From the NCBI RefSeq assembly GCF_027579695.1, contig NC_083575.1:31103382-31167381 (forward strand): a stretch of DNA of 64,000 nt. The letters run 5' to 3'. The position numbers and the translations under genes were made by a program. The notes beneath the pieces are model-generated. The model was not told the origin of the DNA, searched no databases, and worked only from the letters and a program-made list of their open reading frames with translations. This stretch comes from Neoarius graeffei. Lineage: Eukaryota > Chordata > Actinopteri > Siluriformes > Ariidae. Position 1 is the first letter of the stretch; every line of letters begins with the position of its first letter. This document shows, piece by piece, positions 56,040 to 64,000 of the stretch.

Positions 56040-56597
56040 AACATCTGAAGAATGTCAATAAAAACAAAACAATTGAACTTTGTGTGTTTATTAAGACATA
56101 AGTTAAATTGTAAGCAAAAAAAAATTTTTTTTTTGTAAGCAAAAAATGGACTAGAAAAATATACAATTGTGCAAAATAAGTTGTCTTACAAAACAGTGGT
56201 CTGCGCAGGACAGTTTGTAGCCATACAGTCTGTTAGAGCAAGCCTAACAGCTTGAGCACGGAACTTGAACACGGAACTGCCAGTGTTGCCAGATTGGGCG
56301 GTTTTAAGTGCATTTTGGCAGATTTGAACATGTTTTGGGCTGGAAAACGTCAGCAGTATCTGGCAACACTGCTGATAACTTTGTTTATACTCTTGAATAG
56401 CTCTTCATGACGACAACCGGAAGTGTACCAACACGATGGGGCGTGTAGCGCCACCTGTGGCTCGGGTGCACAATGTACCTCACACAATAGCTCAATTTCC
56501 TTGTGTGCATGTAGGATTGGATTTTTCTGGCACCCCTGCTGGGACCCTTAGCTCGATTACCGACAGTACCTCGATTTGGATGTGCATGTAAACGTAC
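55531..56597. mobile_element. TIR element in copy B, with TA microsatellite
   Basis: Inverted ends GTGCGTTTACATGCACA and GTACGTTTACATGCACA. The flanking direct repeat is 3 to 5 bases (ACTCA on both sides); copy A reads gagtcattgaag, close to but not exactly the expected empty site. A second internal inverted feature is the taatcgagcta repeats. Superfamily not assigned. Confidence 0.75.
55954..56034. repeat. GT then TA dinucleotide microsatellite
   Basis: About 8 GT units followed by about 35 TA units, inside the TIR element. Any protein frame reading IYIYIY across it is an artefact. Confidence 0.95.
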
Positions 56598-56740
56598 TCA
56601 TTGAAGTCAGCTGAGTCTTGGTGTGGATGTGTATTCAATTTTCTGGGAAGTGTGCCAAGGACTGCATTGTAGGTGGCTGATAAGTGGTGTCTCAGACCAC
56701 CTCCTCTGTTCAGTGATGGTCATTCCAGGTTTACTCCTCT

Positions 56741-57485
56741 TTAAAACCACCAGTCTTCTCTGTCTAAAATGCGTACAATGCAGTCCTGAAACAAGTGTCT
56801 TTTGTTATTGAGATGAAGACAGACCGTAGAGTCTTGGCCTGAGGAACTGGCTGTCCTGTGTTGAGCCATGCACTTGTGAAGCGGTTGTTTTGTTTCGCTA
56901 ATGTACAGGTCGGTGCATTCCTCACTGCACTGAATTGCATACACTGTTGTCCTGTTTGTGTCTAGGTATTCTGTCCTTAGGGTGGACCAATTTCTGCCCC
57001 AGAGTGTTACTGGATCTGAAGTGTATAGGGATGTTGTGTTTGTAAAAGATCCTCCTGAGTTTCTCAGGTAGTCCAGAAATGTAAGGAATGAAAATGTTCT
57101 TGCATTTGTTTCTTTTTCTGGTCTTGATGAAAGCCCAGTTGGGATATCCGCACTTCTGAAGTGCTTCCTTGATGTGTTTTTGCTCCTTCTCTTTTCTCTC
57201 ATTGGTTGTAGGAATGTTCTGAACCCTTTGATGTAAGGTCCTAATTTGGTAAGGTCCCCAATTTGTGTTCCAGTGGATGGTGAGGGTCAAACCGTCTGTG
57301 GGTTTCCGGTAGACCTTGATGCTAAGGCTTCTGTCTTGTTTGATGTGCATGCTGCAGTCCAAAACGGCTAGGTTGTTTCCACTGACGTCCTCTTGAGAGA
57401 ACTTGATGTTGATATCCACTGCATTGATGTGCTCTGTGAAGGCTTCCACCTCATGGGTTTTGATTTTAACCCAGGTGTTGTCCAC
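56741..57485 (-). pseudogene. Penelope RT end, linker and GIY-YIG endonuclease
   Basis: In two overlapping frames the minus strand encodes VDNTWVKIKTHEVEAF, DINIKFSQEDV, VYRKPTDGLT, the linker KEALQKCGYP and the endonuclease region NSVQCSEECTDLYISETKQPLHK. Where Penelope polymerases have a VDD catalytic motif this copy reads VDN, and LYIGE reads LYISE. A frameshift near 57090 separates the linker from the endonuclease. Confidence 0.82.
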
Positions 57486-57494
57486 ACACCTGAA

Positions 57495-58093
57495 CTAGTG
57501 GCTAGGAGCGACTCCTGAAAAAGTGGTCAAGGCTTTGTTTTCCACTTCCTCCATGTAGAGCTTGGCCACTATAGGGGACATCGGTAATCCCATGGCACAT
57601 CCATATTTCTGTCTATAGAAACATTCCTTGAATTGGAAATAGGTGGTGGTCAGGCAGAGGTCAAGCAGGGTGCAAATGTGGTCCATGCTGAGGTTCGTTC
57701 TGTCCATTAAGGTGATGTCTTGAAGTCATTTCCTAACCGATTCGACTACTTCTGTGGTGGGAATGCAGGTGAAAAGAGAAGTGACATCATAGGAAATCAT
57801 GGTTTCATCTGAGTCTAGCTTTCGGTCTGCAACTTTAGCTGCAAAATCCTGGGAGTTATTGATGTGATGTGCTTCCGACAAGGGGAGCCAGGATGGTGTT
57901 TGACAGTGTTATAGGTGACAGTGTTTATGCTGCTGCTGATGGGTCTGAGTGGAGCGCCTTCCTTGTGAATCTTGGGGAGTCCATAAATGAGAGGAATGTT
58001 TTCCCCAGGGTACACAGTCTGTAATACAGAGATCAGTTGATGGCATGGTTCTTTTCTAGTTGCTGTAGGCAGCTCACAACTTTCTTTTTGCAA
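57495..58093 (-). pseudogene. Penelope reverse transcriptase, N-terminal pieces
   Basis: Pieces in different frames: IYGLPKIHKEGAPLRPISS (57815-58093) and YFQFKECFYRQKYGCAMGLPMSPIVAKLYMEE (joined frame at 57495-57707, listed here by key motif GLPMSPIVA only). These are Penelope RT motifs 1, 2 and 4. The part between them around 57720-57815 is shifted. Inactive. Confidence 0.8.
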
Positions 58094-58380
58094 CTGCTGG
58101 TGCAGGGTTCATAGGTGGTTGTGTTGCTGAGTAGACTGGTCATCTTGGAGTGGTAGTCTGCTGTGTTTAGCACCAGGAAGATCCACAGATGTTACACAGA
58201 GACAATTCAGTCACCTATAACATTGCCAAACATGTGACCTCAGCGAACCTCCTTAGGGTTGCTTTTGATCCACTAGAGCAGGGGTGGCCAACCAGTTGGA
58301 GACCAAGAGCCACATTTTTTACTGCATTACCGCAAAGAGCCACATCATACACATGGGCACACGAACATCACCCATCCCTT

Positions 58381-58381
58381 C

Positions 58382-58423
<42 letters not shown>
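58381..58423. repeat. CT/CA microsatellite
   Basis: About 11 CT units then about 9 CA units, within the hAT; a similar tract is at 58625-58660, in a roughly 250-bp internal duplication (58310-58490 against 58560-58730). Confidence 0.9.
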
Positions 58424-58425
<2 letters not shown>

Positions 58426-58795
58426 CCTCTGCTCAGCCAGATTAATAGTAAATGTCACACACCAACATATTTACTCCTACAGTACTAAGACCACAGGCTG
58501 AAGCCAGTCATTTTTAACAATGAACATTGTGTGCACTTACTATGCATGCTGCTTAGTGGGACTCATGGCATTACCAAAAAAAAGCCACACCATACACATG
58601 ACCGCACATGAACATCGCCCCCCCCCCCTCCCTCGCTCTCTCTCTCTCTCTCTCACACACGCACCTCTGCTCAGCCAGATTAATAGTAAATGTCACACGC
58701 CAACATGAGAGAAATTTACTCCTTCAGTCAGTACTAATACCACAGGCCAGTCATTTACAGCAATCAATATTGTGTGCACTTACTATGCATGTTGC

Positions 58796-59312
58796 TTAGT
58801 GGGACTTCTGACATTCCTTGCCTTGAACAATCCTCTTCAAATCTGGCTTGTATTCCGTCGTTGCCACTCGAAGCAGTTCTTTCGCATGGGTTTCAGTCAG
58901 AACAGAACGATGCTTTGACTTCACGTGTTTCATGGTAGAGAACACAGACTCGCAGACGTATGTTGACCCAAACATTGACAGTATCTTAAGCGTAGCCCGT
59001 TTCACATTCGGGTATTTTTCCAATGGCACACTTTTCCAAAACTCAATGGTGCCTTCCCTCAAAACAGGTTTCAGTTGGTCTTCCTAACGAAGATCGATCA
59101 TCTCCAACTCAGCCGCAGCCTCATCTGTGACAAGCGGGGCTTTCAAACAGTCCATCTCCGCATTGAATGGGTCGACGAGGAACGTAACCTGTGGCCTTTT
59201 CAGTTGTATATCACGGAACCGGGTTACAAAGCTTTCGTGCAGGTTTTCAATTAGTGTTGCATATCTGGCTCCTTGCTTATTCAGGGAGGCGGGAAGCTTT
59301 GAAATGAGCTAA
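58796..59312 (-). pseudogene. hAT transposase C-terminal remnant
   Basis: The minus strand encodes a LPASLNKQGARYATLIENL region, then FRDIQLKRPQVTFLVDPFN, a TAG stop (59084-59086) and, in the same frame, EFWKSVPLEKYPNVKRATL, then KILSMFGSTYVCESVFSTMK and SKHRSVLTETHAKELLR. The last part is the hAT C-terminal dimerisation domain, of the type seen in GTF2IRD2-like and Charlie proteins. The N-terminal zinc finger and most of the catalytic domain are missing. Confidence 0.82.
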
Positions 59313-59705
59313 TGACGACTGACATATAAGGCAGAATGGCTTGCCATTACGTTCAACAAAAAAGTATAAACTCTCCCACTCTGTTAAAAATGTCCTATGT
59401 TCGTCTTCATATTTTCGTTTTGCTGTGCATTTTTTCATTGCCATTTTGAGAGGCTACTTGACACAAGATACACCTTGCCCAAAAACTTAGCGATTATCTC
59501 ACGCACATGCGCATTTGACATGACCTGAAAATACCGTAATATACCCAAGCAAAGCGAAGATGCATTTGATTAAAATACCATACTGAACTCAAGCAAAGCG
59601 CACACGCACATAAAAAAACCCCACAAACTTTGATATGAACGTAAGAGCCGCATAACACCGGGCAAAGAGCCGCATGCGGCTCGCGAGCCGCGGGTTGGCC
59701 ACCCC

Positions 59706-59870
59706 AGAGGATAAATACCTGAAACTCCCCAGTAGTCAGACAAAACTGAAGAAGCCTTTCGGATGAAAGGTGAATGTCTTCAAGAAATTCAAGCACGTAC
59801 GTAGTTGCCTTCTTTAGCAACTACGATTTATGACCACCTGAACGACTGAGAACCTTCACAAAAATGTCAT
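59706..59870 (+). mobile_element. Inverted Penelope 3' terminus
   Basis: Plus-strand Penelope end: ggataaatacctgaaactcc, aagcctttcggatgaaaggt and tcttcaagaaattcaagcac, followed by ttagcaactacgatttatga. It forms the other end, in opposite orientation, of the Penelope insertion at 54190-58210. Confidence 0.7.
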
Positions 59871-60442
59871 TTTCCACCTCGGCAGGTTAATATTTTGTTA
59901 GCAAAAAGCTCACCTGCTAGCTGTGATGTACAGTACTGTGCATGTACTGTGATGTACAGTACAGTACTGTCTTAGGCACCTTGTTTTTTAGTACAAACTT
60001 GATTCTAGACTTTAATGACTTGTACATTCTACAAGCAGTACAAAAACACTTTAGATTTCCAAAAATTAGTTTTCCAGCACAAAGTTTGATGTTACAGAAA
60101 AATGTTTGTATGTCCGTAAAGAAAGCAACCTATTACATAACAGACCATTTTTCAGACAAAAACATAATGAAGGCTACTGTGTTTTTCTGCAAAAATAAGA
60201 AGGAAATGCGACAGTCAAAGTCTCCAGAAGAACTGTGGCTGATTCTGTAAGATACTCAGTAAAACTTGCAGCTCATTTCCTTATAAAACAGCACTAACTG
60301 TATCGGAGACTGCTATTTTTTAAGCAAAGGTACGCCATAACAAACATTGACTTTTTCATGCATTACTGCTTAATGATCTTTATGGTATTTTTATGTAGAA
60401 ACATTTAATTTCATCATGTTTGAAGGCATCTTTGCTCTACAG

Positions 60443-62052
60443 CAGTGTTTCTCAATTAGTGGACTGCAAATTTTTTTTTTCCTCCAAGTTAAAGCTAATT
60501 TTTACCTCATAGTAGGGTGCAATTGCTGGGTTGCAGCCAATGTCACATCTACCTCATTAAGCTATGGTCACACTACAGCTCGCGATGCTTTGCGATAGGT
60601 TATTGATGAAAATGAGGCATTTTGATGGCGAGATACACGTGAGCTAAAAGTTGTGGTCACACAGTAGGTGAACACTTGACTGTTGCACCTTTGTGCGCTT
60701 GAGCCTGGCGCAGCTTGAGCGGTCACATGTGCGCTTGGGACCTAGTCGTTATGGGAAACACTTGATACTGATTTGAGCGCAAATCAGCACGCACAGATAC
60801 AGAAGCTGTTTTCACAGAGGCTTTGCGAAGTATTATCATCATTGTCACATTTGTTTCTAGCCATGTTTATAACGCTGTTTAAATACTCTGCTTTCTGTTT
60901 TGCTTTTGTAAAAAACCACAACACTTGGAAGATGGCTCTGGATACTTACAGTAATGCATTTATGGCTGAAGACTACAGTCGACTTGCTAACTTTAGGACT
61001 GCAGTTGTCATGAACCGTTTTGCACTCAAGTTTCCATCAATGAACAGTTTATAACGTCAACAAAATAGATTTCATGTTAAAACTATAATGAATTTCCTGA
61101 TTACACAGTTATACTCTGACATTATTGGACACAGTTACAGAAGCGAGTTATTTATAATCACACTATCTGTTATCACCCAAATTAAGGTGGGTTCCCTTTT
61201 AAGTCTGGTTCCTCTCAAGGTTTCTTCCTAATGTCGTCTGAGGGAGTTTATCCCTTGTCACCATCGCCACAGGCTCTCTCATTGGGGATAAATTAGAGAT
61301 AAAATTAACTTATTTTTAAGTCTTTAATTTTTTGTGAAGCTGCTTTGCAACAATGTCTGTTGTTAAAAGTGCTATAAAAATAAACTTGACTTAAATATCA
61401 CGCCTGCTAATAAACACTCTTCCTGTACTTAAATCCGTCTACCGCTGTATATCTTGTAGTGTCCTGATCCCCAGATCTTTAAGCCAGCTGCATATAAAAC
61501 GTTGTACGTCTCCATGCTCTTCCAGGTTTACATCTCTTTGTCCGTGTAGAACAATGTCTGCAGCACCAGGTAGTTTGAGATGTCGGGGAACTCAACAGAT
61601 ATATAATTTTCCAACTTGTAGGAAAAATCCCTCTTTGTTACCGTGTAAGGATCTATCCCATTGAGTGGTTTCTACATACACTTCTTTTGAGTGGACTTCT
61701 TGGTTTTAATAACTTGCTTGTTTTCTGTATACAAACATGGCAATAAGTTCTTGTGTGAATTGACCAGACTCCTGCATGCATGGTTTTGTGTTGGCTTCTG
61801 GCACATCCATACAGTTTTAAATACAATACCTACAATTAAAAACAGTTTGTATTTATTGCACTTATTTAATTCCTGGGCTCCCATCGGTAACAGGGAGTGA
61901 TGTCACATCCCATTAATACACTTTACAATAGATTATTAGATTTTAATAAAATAGATGAGCCAAAATAATTGGGGCTTTTTTTTTTAATGGGCCCCGACTT
62001 GTTACAAGTATGAATAGGTGGGCCTCAAAGCAAAAAATGTTGAGAACCCCTG
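60443..62052. mobile_element. hAT element (copy 2, 1610 bp)
   Basis: Ends CAGTGTTTCTCAA and CAGGGGTTCTCAA (inverted) match at 11 of 13 bases, with a perfect 8-bp duplication CTCTACAG (60435-60442 and 62053-62060). It is the complete relative of the truncated copy at 7441-8392. It includes an L2 tail (60922-61396) and, at 61470-61640, a fragment of the exon-like sequence of 31097-31432. No transposase frame. Confidence 0.92.
60922..61396 (+). mobile_element. L2 3' UTR fragment inside hAT copy 2
   Basis: From cacaacacttggaagatggc to aataaacttgactt it matches the L2 3' UTR at 29818-30137 and 31004-31083. Copy 1 of the hAT has the uninterrupted reading (inverted) at about 7905-7930. It is a 5'-truncated L2 insertion. 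Confidence 0.82.
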
Positions 62053-62287
62053 CTCTACAGCATTTCACTGCATGCGCCTAAGACTTTTGCAAAGTACTGT
62101 ATATTTTCATCCTCAAACAGAGAACTGGATAGTCAGTGTTCAAGCAAACGTCCATGTTGACTGATCCAAATACTTGCATACATACTCACAGGTCACTTTA
62201 AGAGAACACCTGCACCACCAGCTCATTTATGCAGTTATCCAACAGGACACCTTCATTTTTTCAAGACTTGATTATTGTAACTCTATA

Positions 62288-63884
62288 CAGTTGTGCTTGA
62301 AAGTTTGTGAACCCTTTAGAATTTTCTGCATAAATATGACCTAAAACATCATCAGATTTTCACACAAGTCCTAAAAGTAGATAAAGAGAACCCAGTTAAA
62401 CAAATGAGAGAAAAATATTATACTTGGTCATTTATTTATTGAGGAAAATGATCCAATATTACATATCTCTGAGTGGCAAAAGTATGTGAACCTTTGCTTT
62501 CAGTATCTGGTGTGACCCCCTTGTGCAGCAATAATTGCAACTAAACATTTCCGGTAACTGTTGATCAGTCCTGCACACCGGCTTGGAGGAATTTTAGCCC
62601 ATTCTTCTGTACAGAACAACTTCAACTCTGGGATGTTGGTGGGTTTCCTCACATGAACTGCTCGCTTCAGGTCCTTCCACAACATTTCAATTGGATTAAG
62701 GTCAGGACTTTGACTTGGCCATTCCAAAAAATTTACTTTATTCTTCTTTAACCATTTTTTGGGAGAATGACTTGTGGTCATTGTCTTGCTGCATGACCCA
62801 CCTTCTCATGAGATTCAGTTCATGGACAGATGTCCTGACATTTTCCTTTAGAATTCGCTAATATAATTCAGAATTCATTGTTCCATCAATGATGGCAAGC
62901 TGTCCTGGCCCAGATGCAGCAAAACAGGCCCAAACCATGATACTACCACCACCACCACCATGTTTCACAGATGGGATAAGGTTCTTATGCTGGAATGCAG
63001 TGTTTTCCTTTCTCCAAACATAATGCTTCTCATTTAAACCAAAAAGTTCTATTTTGGTCTCATCCATCCACAAAACATTTTTCCAATAGCCTTCTGGCTT
63101 GTCCACGTGATCTTTAGCAAACTGCAGGTGAGCAGCAATGTTCTTTTTGGAGAGCAGTGGCTTTCTCCTTGCAACCCTGCCATGCACACCATTGTTCAGT
63201 GTTCTCCTGATGGTGGACTCATGAACATTAACATTAGCCAATGGGAGAGAGGCCTTCAGTTGCTTAGAAGTTACCCTGGGGTCCTTTGTGACCTCGCCGA
63301 CTATTACACGCCTTGCTCTTGGAGTGATCTTTGTTGGTCAACCACTCCTAGGGAGGGTAACAATGGTCTTGAATTTCCTCCATTTGTACACAATCTGTCT
63401 GACTGTGGATTGGTGGAGTCCAAACTCTTTAGAGATGGTTTTATAACCTTTTCCAGCCTGATGAGCATCAACAATGCTTTTTCTGAGGTCCTCAGAAATC
63501 TCCTTTATTCGTGCCATGATACACTTCCACAAACATGTGTTGTGAAGATCAGACTTTGATAGATCCCTGTTCTTGAAATAAAACAGGGTGCCCACTCACA
63601 CCTGATTGTCATCCCATTGATTGAAAACACCTGACTCTAATTTCACCTTCAAATTAACTGCTAATCCTTGAGGTTCACATACTTTTGCCACTCACAGAGA
63701 TGTAATATTGGATCATTTTCCTCAATAAATAAATGACCAAGTATAATATTTTTGTCTCATTTGTTTAACTGGGTTCTCTTTATCTACTTTTAGGACTTGT
63801 GTGAAAATCTGATGATGTTTTGGGTCATATTTAGGCAGAAATATAGAAAATTCTAAAAGGTTCACAAACTTTCAAGCATCACTG
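62288..63884 (-). mobile_element. Tc1-type transposon with long inverted repeats
   Basis: TA-flanked (62286-62287 and 63885-63886) element of 1597 bp. The inverted repeats are about 207 and 214 bp (62288-62494 and 63671-63884), both starting CAGT and sharing gcttgaaagtttgtgaacc. Long repeats of this kind are the IR/DR type of fish Tc1 elements. Confidence 0.92.
62500..63595 (-). pseudogene. Tc1 transposase, broken (second family)
   Basis: The minus strand encodes the DNA-binding part (ISEDLRKSIVDAHQAGKGYK, 63338-63510), the first catalytic part (VLWMDETKIELFG), a GSIMVWACFAASG region and the end (NDHKSFSQK, then WPSQSPDLNPIEMLWKDLKR). Breaks lie near 63280-63340 and 62790-62860. The catalytic Asp, Asp and Glu are all still visible. 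A start is visible as MARIKEISED near 63517. Confidence 0.88.
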
Positions 63885-64000
63885 TATATGTGGGGATTGG
63901 CACAACTCTTATTGAGGTTGCAGCTTGTTCAGAATGCAGGAGCCAAATTTGTGACAGGTACTCGCAAACACGAGTCTATTACTCCAGTACTTGCATCATT

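Larger units (their letters stand above)
48984..57096. repeat. Tandem segmental duplication, copy B
   Basis: Begins tacacatccaatggaacaat directly after the Penelope break of copy A and is collinear with 39067-48983. It contains, uniquely, a SINE (49632-49921), a hAT MITE (54378-55369) and a TIR element (55531-56597). Its right limit, as judged from copy A, is at about 57096 within the Penelope element, which then continues beyond the duplication. Confidence 0.92.
54190..58210 (-). mobile_element. Penelope-like element, copy B, interrupted
   Basis: Minus-strand element running from its 3' terminus at 54190 through endonuclease and reverse transcriptase to about 58210, interrupted by a hAT MITE (54378-55369) and a TIR element (55531-56597). 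Penelope elements combine reverse transcriptase with a GIY-YIG endonuclease. Frameshifts and stops make it inactive. Near 58210-58240 the Penelope similarity reverses to the plus strand (58215-58278 and 59706-59850), giving an inverted arrangement of ends. Confidence 0.85.
58279..59705 (-). mobile_element. hAT element in Penelope, right end damaged
   Basis: Left end CAGGGGTGGCCAACC is a classical hAT terminus; the right end reads ggttggccacccc and then agagg. The surrounding Penelope phrase actagaggataaatacc implies that a terminal TG plus part of the duplication (about 6 bases) was lost. The ends carry gagccacat and gccgcatgcggctc repeats. It encodes a transposase remnant on the minus strand. 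Confidence 0.8.
59961..62100. mobile_element. Tc1-like MITE split by a hAT element
   Basis: Left piece (59961-60442) begins acagtactgtcttaggcacc and right piece (62053-62100) ends gcctaagacttttgcaaagt followed by actgta. These inverted ends belong to a common fish TA-flanked repeat. The hAT element at 60443-62052 lies in between. Confidence 0.65.
62235..64000 (+). pseudogene. CR1/L2 reverse transcriptase remnant split by Tc1
   Basis: Left of the Tc1 element, one frame reads FSRLDYCNS (62260-62285), and right of it another reads LRLQLVQNAGAKFVTGTRKHESITPVL (to the window end; key words LQLVQNA and GTRKHESITPVL). This is the C-terminal region of an L2/CR1 reverse transcriptase, from a different subfamily than the two L2 copies above. 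It continues beyond the window. Confidence 0.75.

Noticed and set aside
55873-56166. Minus-strand frame reading IYIYIYIY as a membrane peptide
   Set aside because: It is the translation of a TA microsatellite.
1-64000. CRISPR arrays, toxin-antitoxin, phage or other prokaryotic defence loci
   Set aside because: No regularly spaced short repeats with unique spacers and no prokaryotic gene structure. The intron acceptor sites, SINEs and LINEs indicate an animal genome.

Overview
This 64 kb window looks like a transposon-rich stretch of a teleost fish genome. Most of it is transposable elements (TEs) of typical fish families: L2/CR1, Tx1/L1-like and RTE-like LINEs, Penelope-like elements, a Sushi-type Ty3/gypsy element, Tc1 and hAT transposons, tRNA-derived SINEs and many MITEs. 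The only host gene I recognise is the last coding exon of ggps1 (geranylgeranyl diphosphate synthase), present twice. A catfish-like genome is possible from the SINE and its pentanucleotide tail, but that is a guess. No operons, CRISPR arrays, rRNA or functional tRNA genes were seen.

Layout. 1-7440: array of diverged, non-coding modules, each rich in agcgcccc and ctgggggcgct motifs, with TTC tracts and TTAA at unit ends; it abuts a truncated hAT element (7441-8392). 8393-13690: L2 tail, unassigned DNA, a Tc1-like MITE, a SINE, a solo LTR (10914-11294) and a Penelope 3' part split by two insertions. 13695-31083: an old L2 element split by a Penelope palindrome that itself holds a young gypsy element (15857-21120), by a second L2 copy with a long intact ORF2 (22372-28258), and by a hAT MITE (30145-31003). 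31084-38655: exon-like fragment, Tc1 element, SINE split by a hAT element, a TIR MITE and a Tx1/L1 fragment.

39067-57096: a tandem segmental duplication. Copy A (39067-48983) and copy B (48984-57096) each carry a Tx1/L1 reverse transcriptase remnant, a small TA-flanked MITE, the ggps1 terminal exon and a Penelope 3' end. Later events separate them: an RTE-like LINE (with a nested MITE) only in A; a SINE, a hAT MITE and a TIR element only in B; and a 22-bp micro-inversion distinguishing the copies. Copy B keeps the conserved ggps1 residues, while copy A has replacements including Arg-to-Cys next to the first Asp-rich motif. 57097-64000: rest of the Penelope copy, hAT elements and remnants, a Tc1-like MITE holding a hAT that itself holds an L2 tail, and a Tc1 element inside another CR1/L2 remnant.

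I found no evident new defence or regulatory system. The best-supported unusual observations are the compact gypsy element with an apparent self-priming site, a -1 frameshift heptamer and Pol III-like boxes in its LTR; the ggps1 exon duplication with asymmetric decay; the micro-inversion; and several filled/empty-site pairs readable directly in the sequence. All element family names come from motif recognition and memory, not from searches.
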